Notes: generated from the sequence alone by a model not told the origin. A stretch of 6,507 nucleotides of DNA from Thermococcus sp. (GCA_027001105.1 JALTMZ010000066.1:1-6507), one strand, 5' to 3'; shown: positions 1-5,777, counted from the first letter of the stretch. Numbers and translations are program-made.

Positions 1-891
1 AACGCCCTCATCATCGTATTTGTCGTTTCCAAAGCCGCCATCAACGATTCTCTCGCTCATTGTAACGAACTCAGGTGCAATCTGCTTACCCATGAGGTCT
101 TTAAACGGTGAATTGATTGTAAGATCAGCCTCAGCTAAATGCCCCAAAGCCTCGTGGGCAATGATTCCAACTATAATTGGGCCCGCAACAATCGGAAATT
201 CTCCTCTCTTTGGTGCAACACCGTTAAGCTGAGCGTAGAGCTTCTTTAGAACTCTCTGAGCAACAATTTCATTGGTTTCCTTTGTCTCGAATATCTCCCA
301 GCCGTAATCCACCTGCCCTATTGAGTCCCTGCTTGCAGCTAACTTATCTCCTTCCTTTCCAGTTGTCCAGATGTACTGGACAAGATAGTTGACGTCCCAT
401 CTTATCTTTGTCCCCTCGTTTGTGAGGAGGATTTTTTCACCGCTTGCATCTTCATAGCGGATCATTGTGGACTTGACGACTTTATCCTCTTTGAGAAGTT
501 TTTCAAGCTCTTTGAGATGCCCAATTTTGTCATCAATGTCAACTTCAACTGGCTTAATCTTCATCTTGCTTTTTACAACGTCTTCAACCGGCTTTATCTC
601 GGCAAGCTGAATCTTTTCTCTCTTTGCTTTTGCTCCAGCTTTTGCTAACTTGTATGCCTCTTCAATTGCTTTTTCCAAGTTCTCCAAGCGGTTGGTTGAG
701 GAAAATCCCCACGCTCCATCTGCAAGAACCCTTATTGCAACTCCTCTTTGAACTTTGTTTGTGAATGTTACAAAAGTTCCGTCCTTAAGTTCAAGATTAG
801 TTTTTTTGAGATTCTCATAGCGCAGCTCTATGTATTCTGCCTTCAGATTGTTCATAGCCCACTCAAGGGCATTTTCAAGAACATCTTGCAT
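1..891 (-). CDS. tldD: TldD family metalloprotease, N-terminal 297 residues (3' end outside the window)
   Basis: The reading frame is open from an ATG at 891 to the left edge, so only the N-terminal 297 residues are present; family members are usually about 450-480 long. The translation opens MQDVLENALEWAM and carries the family's early signature RGVAIRVLADGAWGFSST at about residues 49-66. A zinc-protease motif HEALGH lies at about 246-251 inside AHEALGHLAEAD, as in bacterial TldD. In bacteria TldD pairs with the inactive paralog TldE/PmbA to form a cytoplasmic protease that degrades unfolded peptides and helps mature microcin B17 and the antitoxin CcdA. A partner gene would be expected downstream, beyond position 1. 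The start is supported by GAGGTG at 903-898, six bases upstream, and by a good TATA box. The family call is firm; the archaeal substrate is unknown. Confidence 0.93.
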   Translation of the reverse strand, partial: MQDVLENALEWAMNNLKAEYIELRYENLKKTNLELKDGTFVTFTNKVQRGVAIRVLADGAWGFSSTNRLENLEKAIEEAYKLAKAGAKAKREKIQLAEIKPVEDVVKSKMKIKPVEVDIDDKIGHLKELEKLLKEDKVVKSTMIRYEDASGEKILLTNEGTKIRWDVNYLVQYIWTTGKEGDKLAASRDSIGQVDYGWEIFETKETNEIVAQRVLKKLYAQLNGVAPKRGEFPIVAGPIIVGIIAHEALGHLAEADLTINSPFKDLMGKQIAPEFVTMSERIVDGGFGNDKYDDEGV

Positions 892-897
892 ATCAAC

Positions 898-903
898 CAC
901 CTC
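898..903 (-). promoter_or_regulatory. Ribosome binding site of tldD
   Basis: GAGGTG on the minus strand, with the six-base spacer GTTGAT before the ATG at 891. It fixes the tldD start. Confidence 0.8.
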
Positions 904-936
904 AACTCTATCTCTGAGGTAATTTACATTACCACC

Positions 937-953
937 ATATAAAAGGATTTTGC
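937..953 (-). promoter_or_regulatory. BRE/TATA promoter of tldD
   Basis: The minus strand reads GCAAAATCCTTTTATAT: a purine/A-rich BRE-like GCAAAA (953-948) followed by the TATA element TTTTATAT (944-937). Using the usual archaeal spacing of about 25 bases from TATA centre to start, transcription should begin near 915. That leaves a leader of about 24 bases containing the ribosome site. Confidence 0.7.
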
Positions 954-961
954 GCGGATTT

Positions 962-974
962 GAACACTTAAATA
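962..974 (+). promoter_or_regulatory. BRE/TATA promoter of the cupin gene
   Basis: GAACACTTAAATA on the plus strand gives a BRE-like GAACA followed by TTAAATA (968-974). Transcription would start near 995-1000, leaving a leader of about 35 bases. The element lies back to back with the tldD promoter, whose BRE ends only about nine bases away. Confidence 0.55.
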
Positions 975-1020
975 CTCATCTGAAAGAAGTCTTTTTAGGA
1001 GGGTAAAATTAGATTACACT

Positions 1021-1028
1021 GGAGGTGA
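1021..1028 (+). promoter_or_regulatory. Ribosome binding site that decides the cupin start
   Basis: GGAGGTGA is a strong archaeal Shine-Dalgarno sequence. It overlaps an in-frame GTG at 1025 and stands five bases before the ATG at 1034, so the ATG is the start and the GTG is part of the ribosome site. Confidence 0.85.
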
Positions 1029-1033
1029 AGAAG

Positions 1034-1375
1034 ATGAAAGCCGAAATTAAGGATTTCATTGATAGGGGAACTTATAGGAAAGCTCCATTATTTGAAGGTG
1101 AGCTTCCTGAAGGAAGTTACGCTCAAATAGTTGAGATTAAACCAAAGCAGACTGTTCCAAAACACTATCATGAAAAGCAGTATGAGCTGTTTTACATAAT
1201 TAGCGGACAAGCAAAGCTCGGCATTGGAGAAAGAGTATATGATGCAAAACCTGGAGACATCTTTTTAGTAAAGCCCAAGACTGTTCATTGGGTTGTCAAT
1301 GAAAATGAAGAGCCATTCAGACTTTTTGTGGTTAAGCTGAACTACTTTGGGGATGATAGCGTTTGGCTTGAGTGA
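1034..1375 (+). CDS. Small single-domain cupin protein (113 aa)
   Basis: This is a compact beta-barrel cupin of unknown substrate. Motif 1 reads HYHEKQYELFYIISG at residues 44-58, giving the ligand pattern HxHx4E (H44, H46, E51) followed by x6G. Motif 2 reads PGDIFLVKPKTVHWVVN at 73-89 and supplies the fourth metal ligand H85 and the H-x3-N ending. It is one residue shorter than the classic PxGxxH. All four usual metal-binding side chains are therefore present, so a mononuclear metal site (Fe, Mn, Ni or Zn) is likely. There is no DNA-binding or second cupin domain and no signal peptide, so it should be cytoplasmic. Stand-alone cupins of this size include sugar-phosphate isomerases, dioxygenases and small-molecule binding proteins; the sequence does not choose among them. 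It is transcribed alone, divergently from tldD. Confidence 0.88.
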   Translation: MKAEIKDFIDRGTYRKAPLFEGELPEGSYAQIVEIKPKQTVPKHYHEKQYELFYIISGQAKLGIGERVYDAKPGDIFLVKPKTVHWVVNENEEPFRLFVVKLNYFGDDSVWLE

Positions 1376-1376
1376 C

Positions 1377-1400
1377 TTTTCTGTTCTTTATTTACTTTGT
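1377..1400 (+). terminator. T-rich terminator of the cupin gene
   Basis: Directly after the TGA stop the plus strand carries several short T runs (TTTT, TTCTTTATTTAC, TTTG) with no hairpin. This is the form of intrinsic terminator common in Thermococcales. Confidence 0.45.
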
Positions 1401-1442
1401 TGCAACCTTTGTTAGAATGCAATGAAGGGACCTATACAAATG

Positions 1443-1464
1443 AACAAAACACAAAAAGAAAAGA
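1443..1464 (-). terminator. T-rich terminator of the SPFH operon
   Basis: Immediately after the SPFH stop codon the minus strand reads TTTTCTTTTTGTGTTTTG, a dense T tract without a stem. It faces the cupin terminator across a convergent gap of 90 bases. Confidence 0.6.
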
Positions 1465-1465
1465 T

Positions 1466-2461
1466 TCACTCAATCTTGGCTCCACAAATCGGACAGAACT
1501 TTGCCCCTTCCGGAACTATGTGCCCATTGGGACAGCGGTTTATCTTTGCCCCGCAGTTGGGGCAGAACCTTGATCCAGGAGGCAATGGATGCCCACAATT
1601 GGGACATATTTCCTTCTGCTGAGCTGCAGGTTGAGCCGGAGCCGCAGGTTGCTGTGGAGCAGGGGGAGCACCAGTCCCAGCATAAGGCTGAGCTGATTGC
1701 TGATAAGCTGGAGGCTGCATCAGCTGGGGCATGAGTACCATTCCAGTTCCAATGGCTGCTCCCTGGCTTTTTCCGAGTTCAGCAGCTACCTGCTTTGCTG
1801 TGTCGAGTTGCATGACATATTGAGCATTTCCTGTCTGCATAATCCAGAAGAGCCTCTGCCTCCATTCATCCGTTGTGTTTACTCCCTCAATCTTGACGTC
1901 CACCAATTCTAAGCCAAGCCTTCTGAAGTCTTCCAAGAGTTTAACCTTAACCTGAGTGCTGACCATATCAAGGTTCTGGAAGAGGTCGACTATTGAGTAC
2001 ATGCTGAGGTGCTTCATCATGTTCTCGTTGAAGTAAGCCCTCACGAACTTTGTAACGTCGCTTGCATCGTAAAGCCCCTGTCCCCCGACGACTTCCGTTA
2101 TGAAAAGCACTGGATCAGCAACTTTAAACCAATAAACACCATAGTACTTGATTGGAGCAAGCTCTCTTGTCTGTGTTTCTCCTCCGTATTTTCCTTGGAA
2201 CTGCTTCATGCTGACAAATATTACAGTAGCCTTGAACGGACTGTTGCTTCCACCAACAAGCTTGTAGAGGAGGGGCAGATTCTGAGTTGTGAGAGTGTGT
2301 CTTCCCGGGCCGAGAACGTCGTAAACTTTCCCATCTCTCATGAAAACAGCAACTTCGTATTCATGGACTATCAGCTGAGAACCCCACGTTATGACTTCGT
2401 TGGGGTAGCGCCAGATTATCTCGTCTTCTCCCGGATTGACCCATTCAATAACGGTGACCAT
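1466..2461 (-). CDS. SPFH-domain protein with two C-terminal zinc ribbons (YdjI-like, 331 aa)
   Basis: The protein opens MVTVIEWVNPGEDEIIWRYP and continues as an SPFH/band-7 domain of the 'virion core protein-like' YdjI type to about residue 235. A Pro/Gln/Ala-rich linker (about 250-282) leads to two zinc ribbons: C286-C289-C300-C303, and a second using C310, H314, C323 and C326, in which a CPNGH knuckle replaces CxxC. No membrane helix or signal peptide is visible, so it is soluble and probably recruited to the membrane by partners. SPFH proteins assemble into large oligomers at membranes; B. subtilis YdjI is needed to bring PspA to the membrane. It is the last gene of the four-gene operon. 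The frame is open from a TTG at 2479. I prefer the ATG at 2461, which has GGTGAG at 2471-2466 and starts one base after the upstream stop. The domain call is firm; the biological role is inferred. Confidence 0.9.
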   Translation of the reverse strand: MVTVIEWVNPGEDEIIWRYPNEVITWGSQLIVHEYEVAVFMRDGKVYDVLGPGRHTLTTQNLPLLYKLVGGSNSPFKATVIFVSMKQFQGKYGGETQTRELAPIKYYGVYWFKVADPVLFITEVVGGQGLYDASDVTKFVRAYFNENMMKHLSMYSIVDLFQNLDMVSTQVKVKLLEDFRRLGLELVDVKIEGVNTTDEWRQRLFWIMQTGNAQYVMQLDTAKQVAAELGKSQGAAIGTGMVLMPQLMQPPAYQQSAQPYAGTGAPPAPQQPAAPAQPAAQQKEICPNCGHPLPPGSRFCPNCGAKINRCPNGHIVPEGAKFCPICGAKIE

Positions 2462-2462
2462 C

Positions 2463-2957
2463 TCACTCACCAACCACAAAGCTCATTCTATTTGAAACTA
2501 CTGTCTCAAGGTCGTTGAGTTTATCCTCAAGATTTAAAACTGCCATACCGAGTCTTGGAGGATCGGCCACAGCTGAATTCAAAGCTTTTGCATCTTCAAA
2601 TATTGCTTGGGCTTTCTCAATCATCATATAGTCGTACTGGATGAGCTTTTTAAGTTCATCTTCCTTGAACTTTACCCTGTCGAAGTAGCCACGGTAGCCT
2701 GCCTCAGCATGCAGAATTCTGCTCTGGAGCATCATGAGCTTTTTCCTAAGGCTCTCAATTCCCATAAGCTGCTGGCAGTTCACCATAACACATCTCTGCA
2801 GAGCTCTTTCAATCTCTCTCTTTGCCTGTCCGAGTATTTCAGCGACTTTTCCTCTAACCAAGCGATCATCTTCTCTTAACAACTCTTTGTTCTTGTAGCC
2901 ATGAAAACCTGGAATAAGTTTTTCAATATGTTCAAATATACTCAGCTCTTTCCCCAT
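2463..2957 (-). CDS. Conserved helical protein with repeated GxxGY motifs, SPFH partner (164 aa)
   Basis: I do not know an experimentally assigned function for this family. The sequence is predominantly alpha-helical and highly charged, with no signal peptide or membrane segment. A signature IPGFHGYKNKELLREDDRL lies near the N-terminus (about 15-33). A related stretch AGYRGYFDRVKFKEDEL follows at about 86-102, with the helix YDYMMIEKAQAIFEDAKAL after it. From memory, bacterial proteins with PGYxGYK near the start and GYxGxFD in the middle form a widespread uncharacterised family, often near SPFH genes. Cysteines at 56 and 61 are isolated and do not make a zinc ribbon. An ATG at 2972 overlaps the upstream TGA but has no ribosome site. 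The ATG at 2957 has GAGGGTGGT at 2970-2962, so I use it. Its position between membrane anchors and the SPFH gene suggests an adaptor or filament-forming partner. A Snf7/PspA-like fold is possible, but sequence alone does not show it. Confidence 0.85.
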   Translation of the reverse strand: MGKELSIFEHIEKLIPGFHGYKNKELLREDDRLVRGKVAEILGQAKREIERALQRCVMVNCQQLMGIESLRKKLMMLQSRILHAEAGYRGYFDRVKFKEDELKKLIQYDYMMIEKAQAIFEDAKALNSAVADPPRLGMAVLNLEDKLNDLETVVSNRMSFVVGE

Positions 2958-2968
2958 AATTACCACCC

Positions 2969-3856
2969 TCATCTAAAGTGGATGTTCCCTCTATACCCCC
3001 TTATAATCTGAGATGCCCTCCTCTCTGACCTCGTTCCACTAAACACTATCGGCCAGGCTCCAGCTATTCCCGGAATCAATCCACCAAAGAGACCCCACCT
3101 GCCTGCAAACTTTGCAAAGACTAAGCCAAACAACAATCCGATGCCTATTGCACTGATGCCTATAACTCCAGCTTTTTTCCTTGCTTCTTGTGTTAGGGGA
3201 TAACTTGCAGATATAACGAGCCCAGTACTGCCATCTACATAACCGTAGAACTTCTTCCCGCCGTAGGTGTAGTGTACCTCCCATATTGGATAATGTACAA
3301 GTCCTTGATAAACTACGTCAAGCTTCACTCTGTCCACCGTAAAGTAGTCTCCAGAAATGTCAGCCTCTTCTTTCACAACCCTCAGCACTTTTTCGACAGC
3401 TTTTTTCTCGGCTTCTTCCTTTGAAATTTTAGGCTCATAGTATTTTCCTTTCTTCATTATACTCTCATCAAAAAACCTCTTCCCTCTGACAGGGAAAGGA
3501 TAACCCTCAAGGAGCCATTCAAACTCATCAGTTGCGGGTATTCCAATGAATGCAACCTCCTCAGCGGTGCTACCCTCGAGGTTTGCATGTATGTAGAAGA
3601 AATACACCGGCAGATAGTGGAGGGTCTTGCTTTCAATTTTTGCCTCGACAATATCCGCTGGGGCACCGTACTGTCTTGATAAGAACTTAAGCAGAAGCCC
3701 TCCAGAGTCTTTGTTTATGACCGGGAAGAAGAAGTGGTCTCCAACTCTCTCCCTGCTCTGAACTTCAAAGGTTGTACCACAGTATGGACATGTTGTGATG
3801 GTGATAGTATCGGGAATCTTAAACTTGGCAGAGCAAACTGGACATTCAACCTCCAT
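2969..3856 (-). CDS. Zinc-ribbon membrane protein with two C-terminal helices (295 aa)
   Basis: An N-terminal zinc ribbon is built from C5, C8, C23 and C26 (CPVC and CPYC knuckles). A soluble region of about 190 residues follows, with two related strand motifs HYLPVYFFYIHAN (80-92) and VHYPIWEVHYTYGG (187-200). Two hydrophobic helices lie at about 229-250 and 254-273, then a strongly basic tail rich in Arg. By the positive-inside rule both ends should be cytoplasmic, forming a short hairpin anchor. The plan matches the preceding gene and that of B. subtilis YdjG/YdjH, proteins that anchor the SPFH protein YdjI; I infer the same role here. The ATG at 3856 is preceded by GAGGTGA (3867-3861), which contains the stop codon of the upstream gene, so the two genes are translationally linked with four bases between them. 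No enzymatic motif is visible. Confidence 0.88.
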   Translation of the reverse strand: MEVECPVCSAKFKIPDTITITTCPYCGTTFEVQSRERVGDHFFFPVINKDSGGLLLKFLSRQYGAPADIVEAKIESKTLHYLPVYFFYIHANLEGSTAEEVAFIGIPATDEFEWLLEGYPFPVRGKRFFDESIMKKGKYYEPKISKEEAEKKAVEKVLRVVKEEADISGDYFTVDRVKLDVVYQGLVHYPIWEVHYTYGGKKFYGYVDGSTGLVISASYPLTQEARKKAGVIGISAIGIGLLFGLVFAKFAGRWGLFGGLIPGIAGAWPIVFSGTRSERRASQIIRGYRGNIHFR

Positions 3857-3860
3857 GCTC

Positions 3861-4844
3861 TCACCTCTCTATCCTCTCACCTTTGAGGAATTTGAATCCT
3901 GAGACTCCACTTACAACGGCTCCAGCTATCATTGAAATTATTGAGACTGGTTCCGAGCCCTGAGATACAAAAAATAGCGTTCCCAATCCACCTATCAGTA
4001 TCCCAGCCAAGATGCCCCCAATGTACTGCATTCTCCGTAATGCTGTCATTGGCTCTGTAGCCGCAACATCTTTCCCATCCCAGCCAGCAAACACCACTCT
4101 ATAGATGGCATTTCCATACTTGTAGTAAACTATCCACATTGGAAGAAGAATCAGCCTGACGTTTGTCGGTTCATCTGCATCACATTTGAAGTAGTCTATC
4201 CTGTCCGCTTTAGCATTGTAGCGTTCTCTTATTATATCGACTGCATCTTCCTTCATCATGAGCCTTGCCTGTTTTTCATCAAACTCCGTGTTGAGTATCT
4301 CAAGCTTTATTTTCTGCCATTCATCCTCATCCATATCAATGAGTTTCTTAGACTTAGCAGTGCCTTTCTTTCTGTAGTACTTCAGAACATCATCAACACC
4401 AAAACTTTCCACCTGTCTTCTTGCGGGTCCCATTAGAGATAGGATTTCATCTATGAAATCATGATAATACCTCTCCACTTCATGACATTCCTCGTGTTCT
4501 TCCCCCTCCGAATCAGTATACGTGTGGCATTCCATCTCCTTTACCATGTACTCAATTTCACCTTTGACCCTAACTGAACCGCTCCAATAGGGGACGTAAA
4601 AGCCTTCAATATCGACAACTTGTATATCATTTTTTATTCTCCTTAGATCAAAGTCTCTTTCAACCCTATCCATGAAGGCTTTGTAAATGTCGTTTTTGCT
4701 TAGAGAAGGGACAATATAGAGGTTTTCAGTATTAAGGTTGCCACTGATGTGGTTGGGATAACCACAGTACTGACATATTGCAACTATCGTTTCTGGGGAT
4801 ACTCCAAGAGGAGCATTACATCGCTCACACTTAAATGCCTCCAT
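3861..4844 (-). CDS. Zinc-ribbon membrane protein with Cys/His-rich insert, first gene of the SPFH operon (327 aa)
   Basis: Numbered from the ATG at 4844, the zinc ribbon uses C6, C9, C24 and C27 (CERC and CQYC knuckles). Strand motifs GFYVPYWSG (81-89) and LLPMWIVYYKYG (233-244) correspond to those of the next protein. Between them is an insert of alternating Cys and His (C106, H107, H117, C120, H121, H128) surrounded by acidic residues, which could bind a second metal. A long charged helical region follows. Two membrane helices at about 275-293 and 299-320 precede a short basic tail (KGERIER), giving a cytoplasmic body with a C-terminal hairpin anchor. The frame also contains an ATG at 4859. 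That codon overlaps the ribosome site GGAAGTGAT (4857-4849) and sits at the predicted transcription start, so 4844 is preferred. The role is inferred from operon context: with the neighbouring paralog, anchoring the SPFH protein at the membrane. Confidence 0.87.
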   Translation of the reverse strand: MEAFKCERCNAPLGVSPETIVAICQYCGYPNHISGNLNTENLYIVPSLSKNDIYKAFMDRVERDFDLRRIKNDIQVVDIEGFYVPYWSGSVRVKGEIEYMVKEMECHTYTDSEGEEHEECHEVERYYHDFIDEILSLMGPARRQVESFGVDDVLKYYRKKGTAKSKKLIDMDEDEWQKIKLEILNTEFDEKQARLMMKEDAVDIIRERYNAKADRIDYFKCDADEPTNVRLILLPMWIVYYKYGNAIYRVVFAGWDGKDVAATEPMTALRRMQYIGGILAGILIGGLGTLFFVSQGSEPVSIISMIAGAVVSGVSGFKFLKGERIER

Positions 4845-4848
4845 AGGC

Positions 4849-4857
4849 ATCACTTCC
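4849..4857 (-). promoter_or_regulatory. Ribosome binding site that decides the start of the first operon gene
   Basis: GGAAGTGAT on the minus strand, four bases before the ATG at 4844. It overlaps the upstream in-frame ATG at 4859, which therefore lies too far upstream to use it. Confidence 0.6.
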
Positions 4858-4876
4858 ATGTTACTACTGTATTGAA

Positions 4877-4893
4877 GTATATAAAATCTTCGT
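4877..4893 (-). promoter_or_regulatory. BRE/TATA promoter of the four-gene SPFH operon
   Basis: The minus strand has a BRE-like CGAAGA followed by TTTTATATAC (4886-4877). Transcription is predicted near 4857-4853, giving a very short leader of about 10-14 bases that carries the ribosome site for the ATG at 4844. The downstream genes are separated by 1-11 bases, so this promoter probably serves all four. Confidence 0.7.
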
Positions 4894-4936
4894 AGAGATT
4901 AAAGTTAAATTAATGATGCATGACTTAACGTTTAGA

Positions 4937-4964
4937 GTTAAAAACAAGCAATCTTTAACAAGCA
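4937..4964. repeat. Small overlapping inverted and direct repeats in the AT-rich spacer
   Basis: GTTAAA at 4937-4942 is matched by its complement TTTAAC at 4954-4959. AACAAGCA occurs at 4943-4950 and again at 4957-4964, a 14-base period. They lie 50-110 bases upstream of the operon TATA box, where an activator could bind, but in AT-rich DNA they could be chance. Confidence 0.25.
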
Positions 4965-4972
4965 TAGACATG

Positions 4973-4993
4973 AATAAGAGAGAAAAACCCTCC
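4973..4993 (-). terminator. T-rich terminator of the HAD hydrolase gene
   Basis: The minus strand reads GGAGGGTTTTTCTCTCTTATTC about 50 bases after the HAD stop codon. It is a T-rich tract without a clear stem, placed upstream of the SPFH operon promoter. Confidence 0.4.
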
Positions 4994-5043
4994 AAACTGA
5001 AATATTTTTCCAAATAATAAGTCAAAGAATTTTAGAAGGATAT

Positions 5044-5715
5044 TCAAATCGATGCCTGCTTAATTTTTTTGACTATATCTACAATCTCAGTGAGAGCCTT
5101 AACATGGTAATCAGCTTCTTTCACAAAATTATCAAACCTCAAAACCTGTACTGCTTTAATTCCAGCTCTATGTGCAGCTTTTACATCAAGATCACTATCT
5201 CCAACCACAAGAACTTCATTAGGAGAGACATTCAAAGCTTTGAGAGTTTTCTGGATCAAATACGGGTTTGGTTTTACACCATCAAGATATGAATAATCTT
5301 TGCCAAAAACTACCTCAAAGTACTTTTTCAAATTAAAAAGCTCCAGCACGAACTCTGTGCAGTCTTGAGAAGCATTGCTTACAGCAGCGAGTTTTAGCCC
5401 CATTGTCCTTAATTCAGAGAGGGTTTGGGAAACATCTGGGAAGATCTTAATCTTGCCTTCTTTCGCTAACAGCTTCCGGTATCTGAGGTTCACATTATCA
5501 ACAAGCTTCCAAAATTCTACATGGTCAATGCCAAACCTTTCGACATAACTCCGAGGAAGAATTCCTTTAACCATCTTTCTATATGTCTCAAAATCTATAT
5601 TTATACCATGCTGCTGGAACGCAGGCTCAAGATATTTGCTGAACCACTCCTTTGCATCATAGTCCTCATAATAAACAAGAGTCTCGTCAACATCAAAAAT
5701 TAACGCCTTAATCAA
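5044..5715 (-). CDS. HAD-superfamily hydrolase, probable phosphatase (223 aa, TTG start)
   Basis: All four HAD motifs are present. Motif I is FDVDET, with nucleophile D8 and acid/base D10. Motif II is SNAS, with S113. Motif III is K148 in GVKPNP, and motif IV is GDSDLD (D173, D175, D177). A helical cap between motif I and about residue 90 places it in the HAD-IA group with phosphoglycolate phosphatases and nucleotidases, and its length is typical. It should be a soluble Mg-dependent phosphatase; the substrate cannot be read from the sequence. The frame is open from a GTG at 5748. GAGGTG at 5727-5722, six bases before a TTG at 5715, gives the usual family beginning (M)IKALIFDVDET, so I choose the TTG. 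It lies downstream of serK on the same strand but has its own promoter-like sequence. Confidence 0.9.
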   Translation of the reverse strand: MIKALIFDVDETLVYYEDYDAKEWFSKYLEPAFQQHGINIDFETYRKMVKGILPRSYVERFGIDHVEFWKLVDNVNLRYRKLLAKEGKIKIFPDVSQTLSELRTMGLKLAAVSNASQDCTEFVLELFNLKKYFEVVFGKDYSYLDGVKPNPYLIQKTLKALNVSPNEVLVVGDSDLDVKAAHRAGIKAVQVLRFDNFVKEADYHVKALTEIVDIVKKIKQASI

Positions 5716-5721
5716 TTTGCA

Positions 5722-5727
5722 CACCTC
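5722..5727 (-). promoter_or_regulatory. Ribosome binding site that sets a TTG start for the HAD gene
   Basis: GAGGTG on the minus strand with the spacer TGCAAA before TTG at 5715. The upstream GTG (5748) and ATG (5745) have no comparable site. Confidence 0.7.
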
Positions 5728-5751
5728 AGACAAGACCGATATCATCACTGT

Positions 5752-5763
5752 TCAGCCGGTTGA
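5752..5763. promoter_or_regulatory. Imperfect palindrome at the predicted HAD transcription start
   Basis: TCAGCCGGTTGA equals its own reverse complement except for one symmetric pair. It covers the predicted start of transcription, a usual place for an archaeal repressor to bind. This is position and symmetry only. Confidence 0.25.
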
Positions 5764-5777
5764 TCCGTCATCATTGG

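Noticed and set aside
748..942. 64-codon plus-strand frame opposite the tldD 5' region.
   Set aside because: It is antisense to conserved tldD sequence and runs through the tldD promoter, with no ribosome site of its own.
1025..1033. GTG at 1025 as the cupin start.
   Set aside because: It is part of the GGAGGTGA ribosome site that properly serves the ATG at 1034.
1422..1734. Overlapping plus-strand frames with repeated Gly/Pro/Gln-type segments near the SPFH 3' end.
   Set aside because: They are reverse-complement images of the repeated zinc-ribbon codons and the Pro/Gln/Ala linker, not independent genes.
2009..2518. 169-codon open frame on the plus strand opposite the SPFH gene.
   Set aside because: It lies antisense over a gene with clear SPFH homology and zinc ribbons, has no ribosome site, and its translation has no recognisable domain.
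4860..5043. Spacer of 184 bases examined for a small RNA or small gene.
   Set aside because: I found no tRNA-like or k-turn/C-D box pattern and no start with a ribosome site; only the terminator, short repeats and the operon promoter are supported.
5756..5766. CCGGTTGATCC matches the conserved 5' end of archaeal 16S rRNA.
   Set aside because: The match stops after 11 bases: the next bases are GTCATC rather than TGCCGGAG, and protein genes flank it closely. It is treated as chance.
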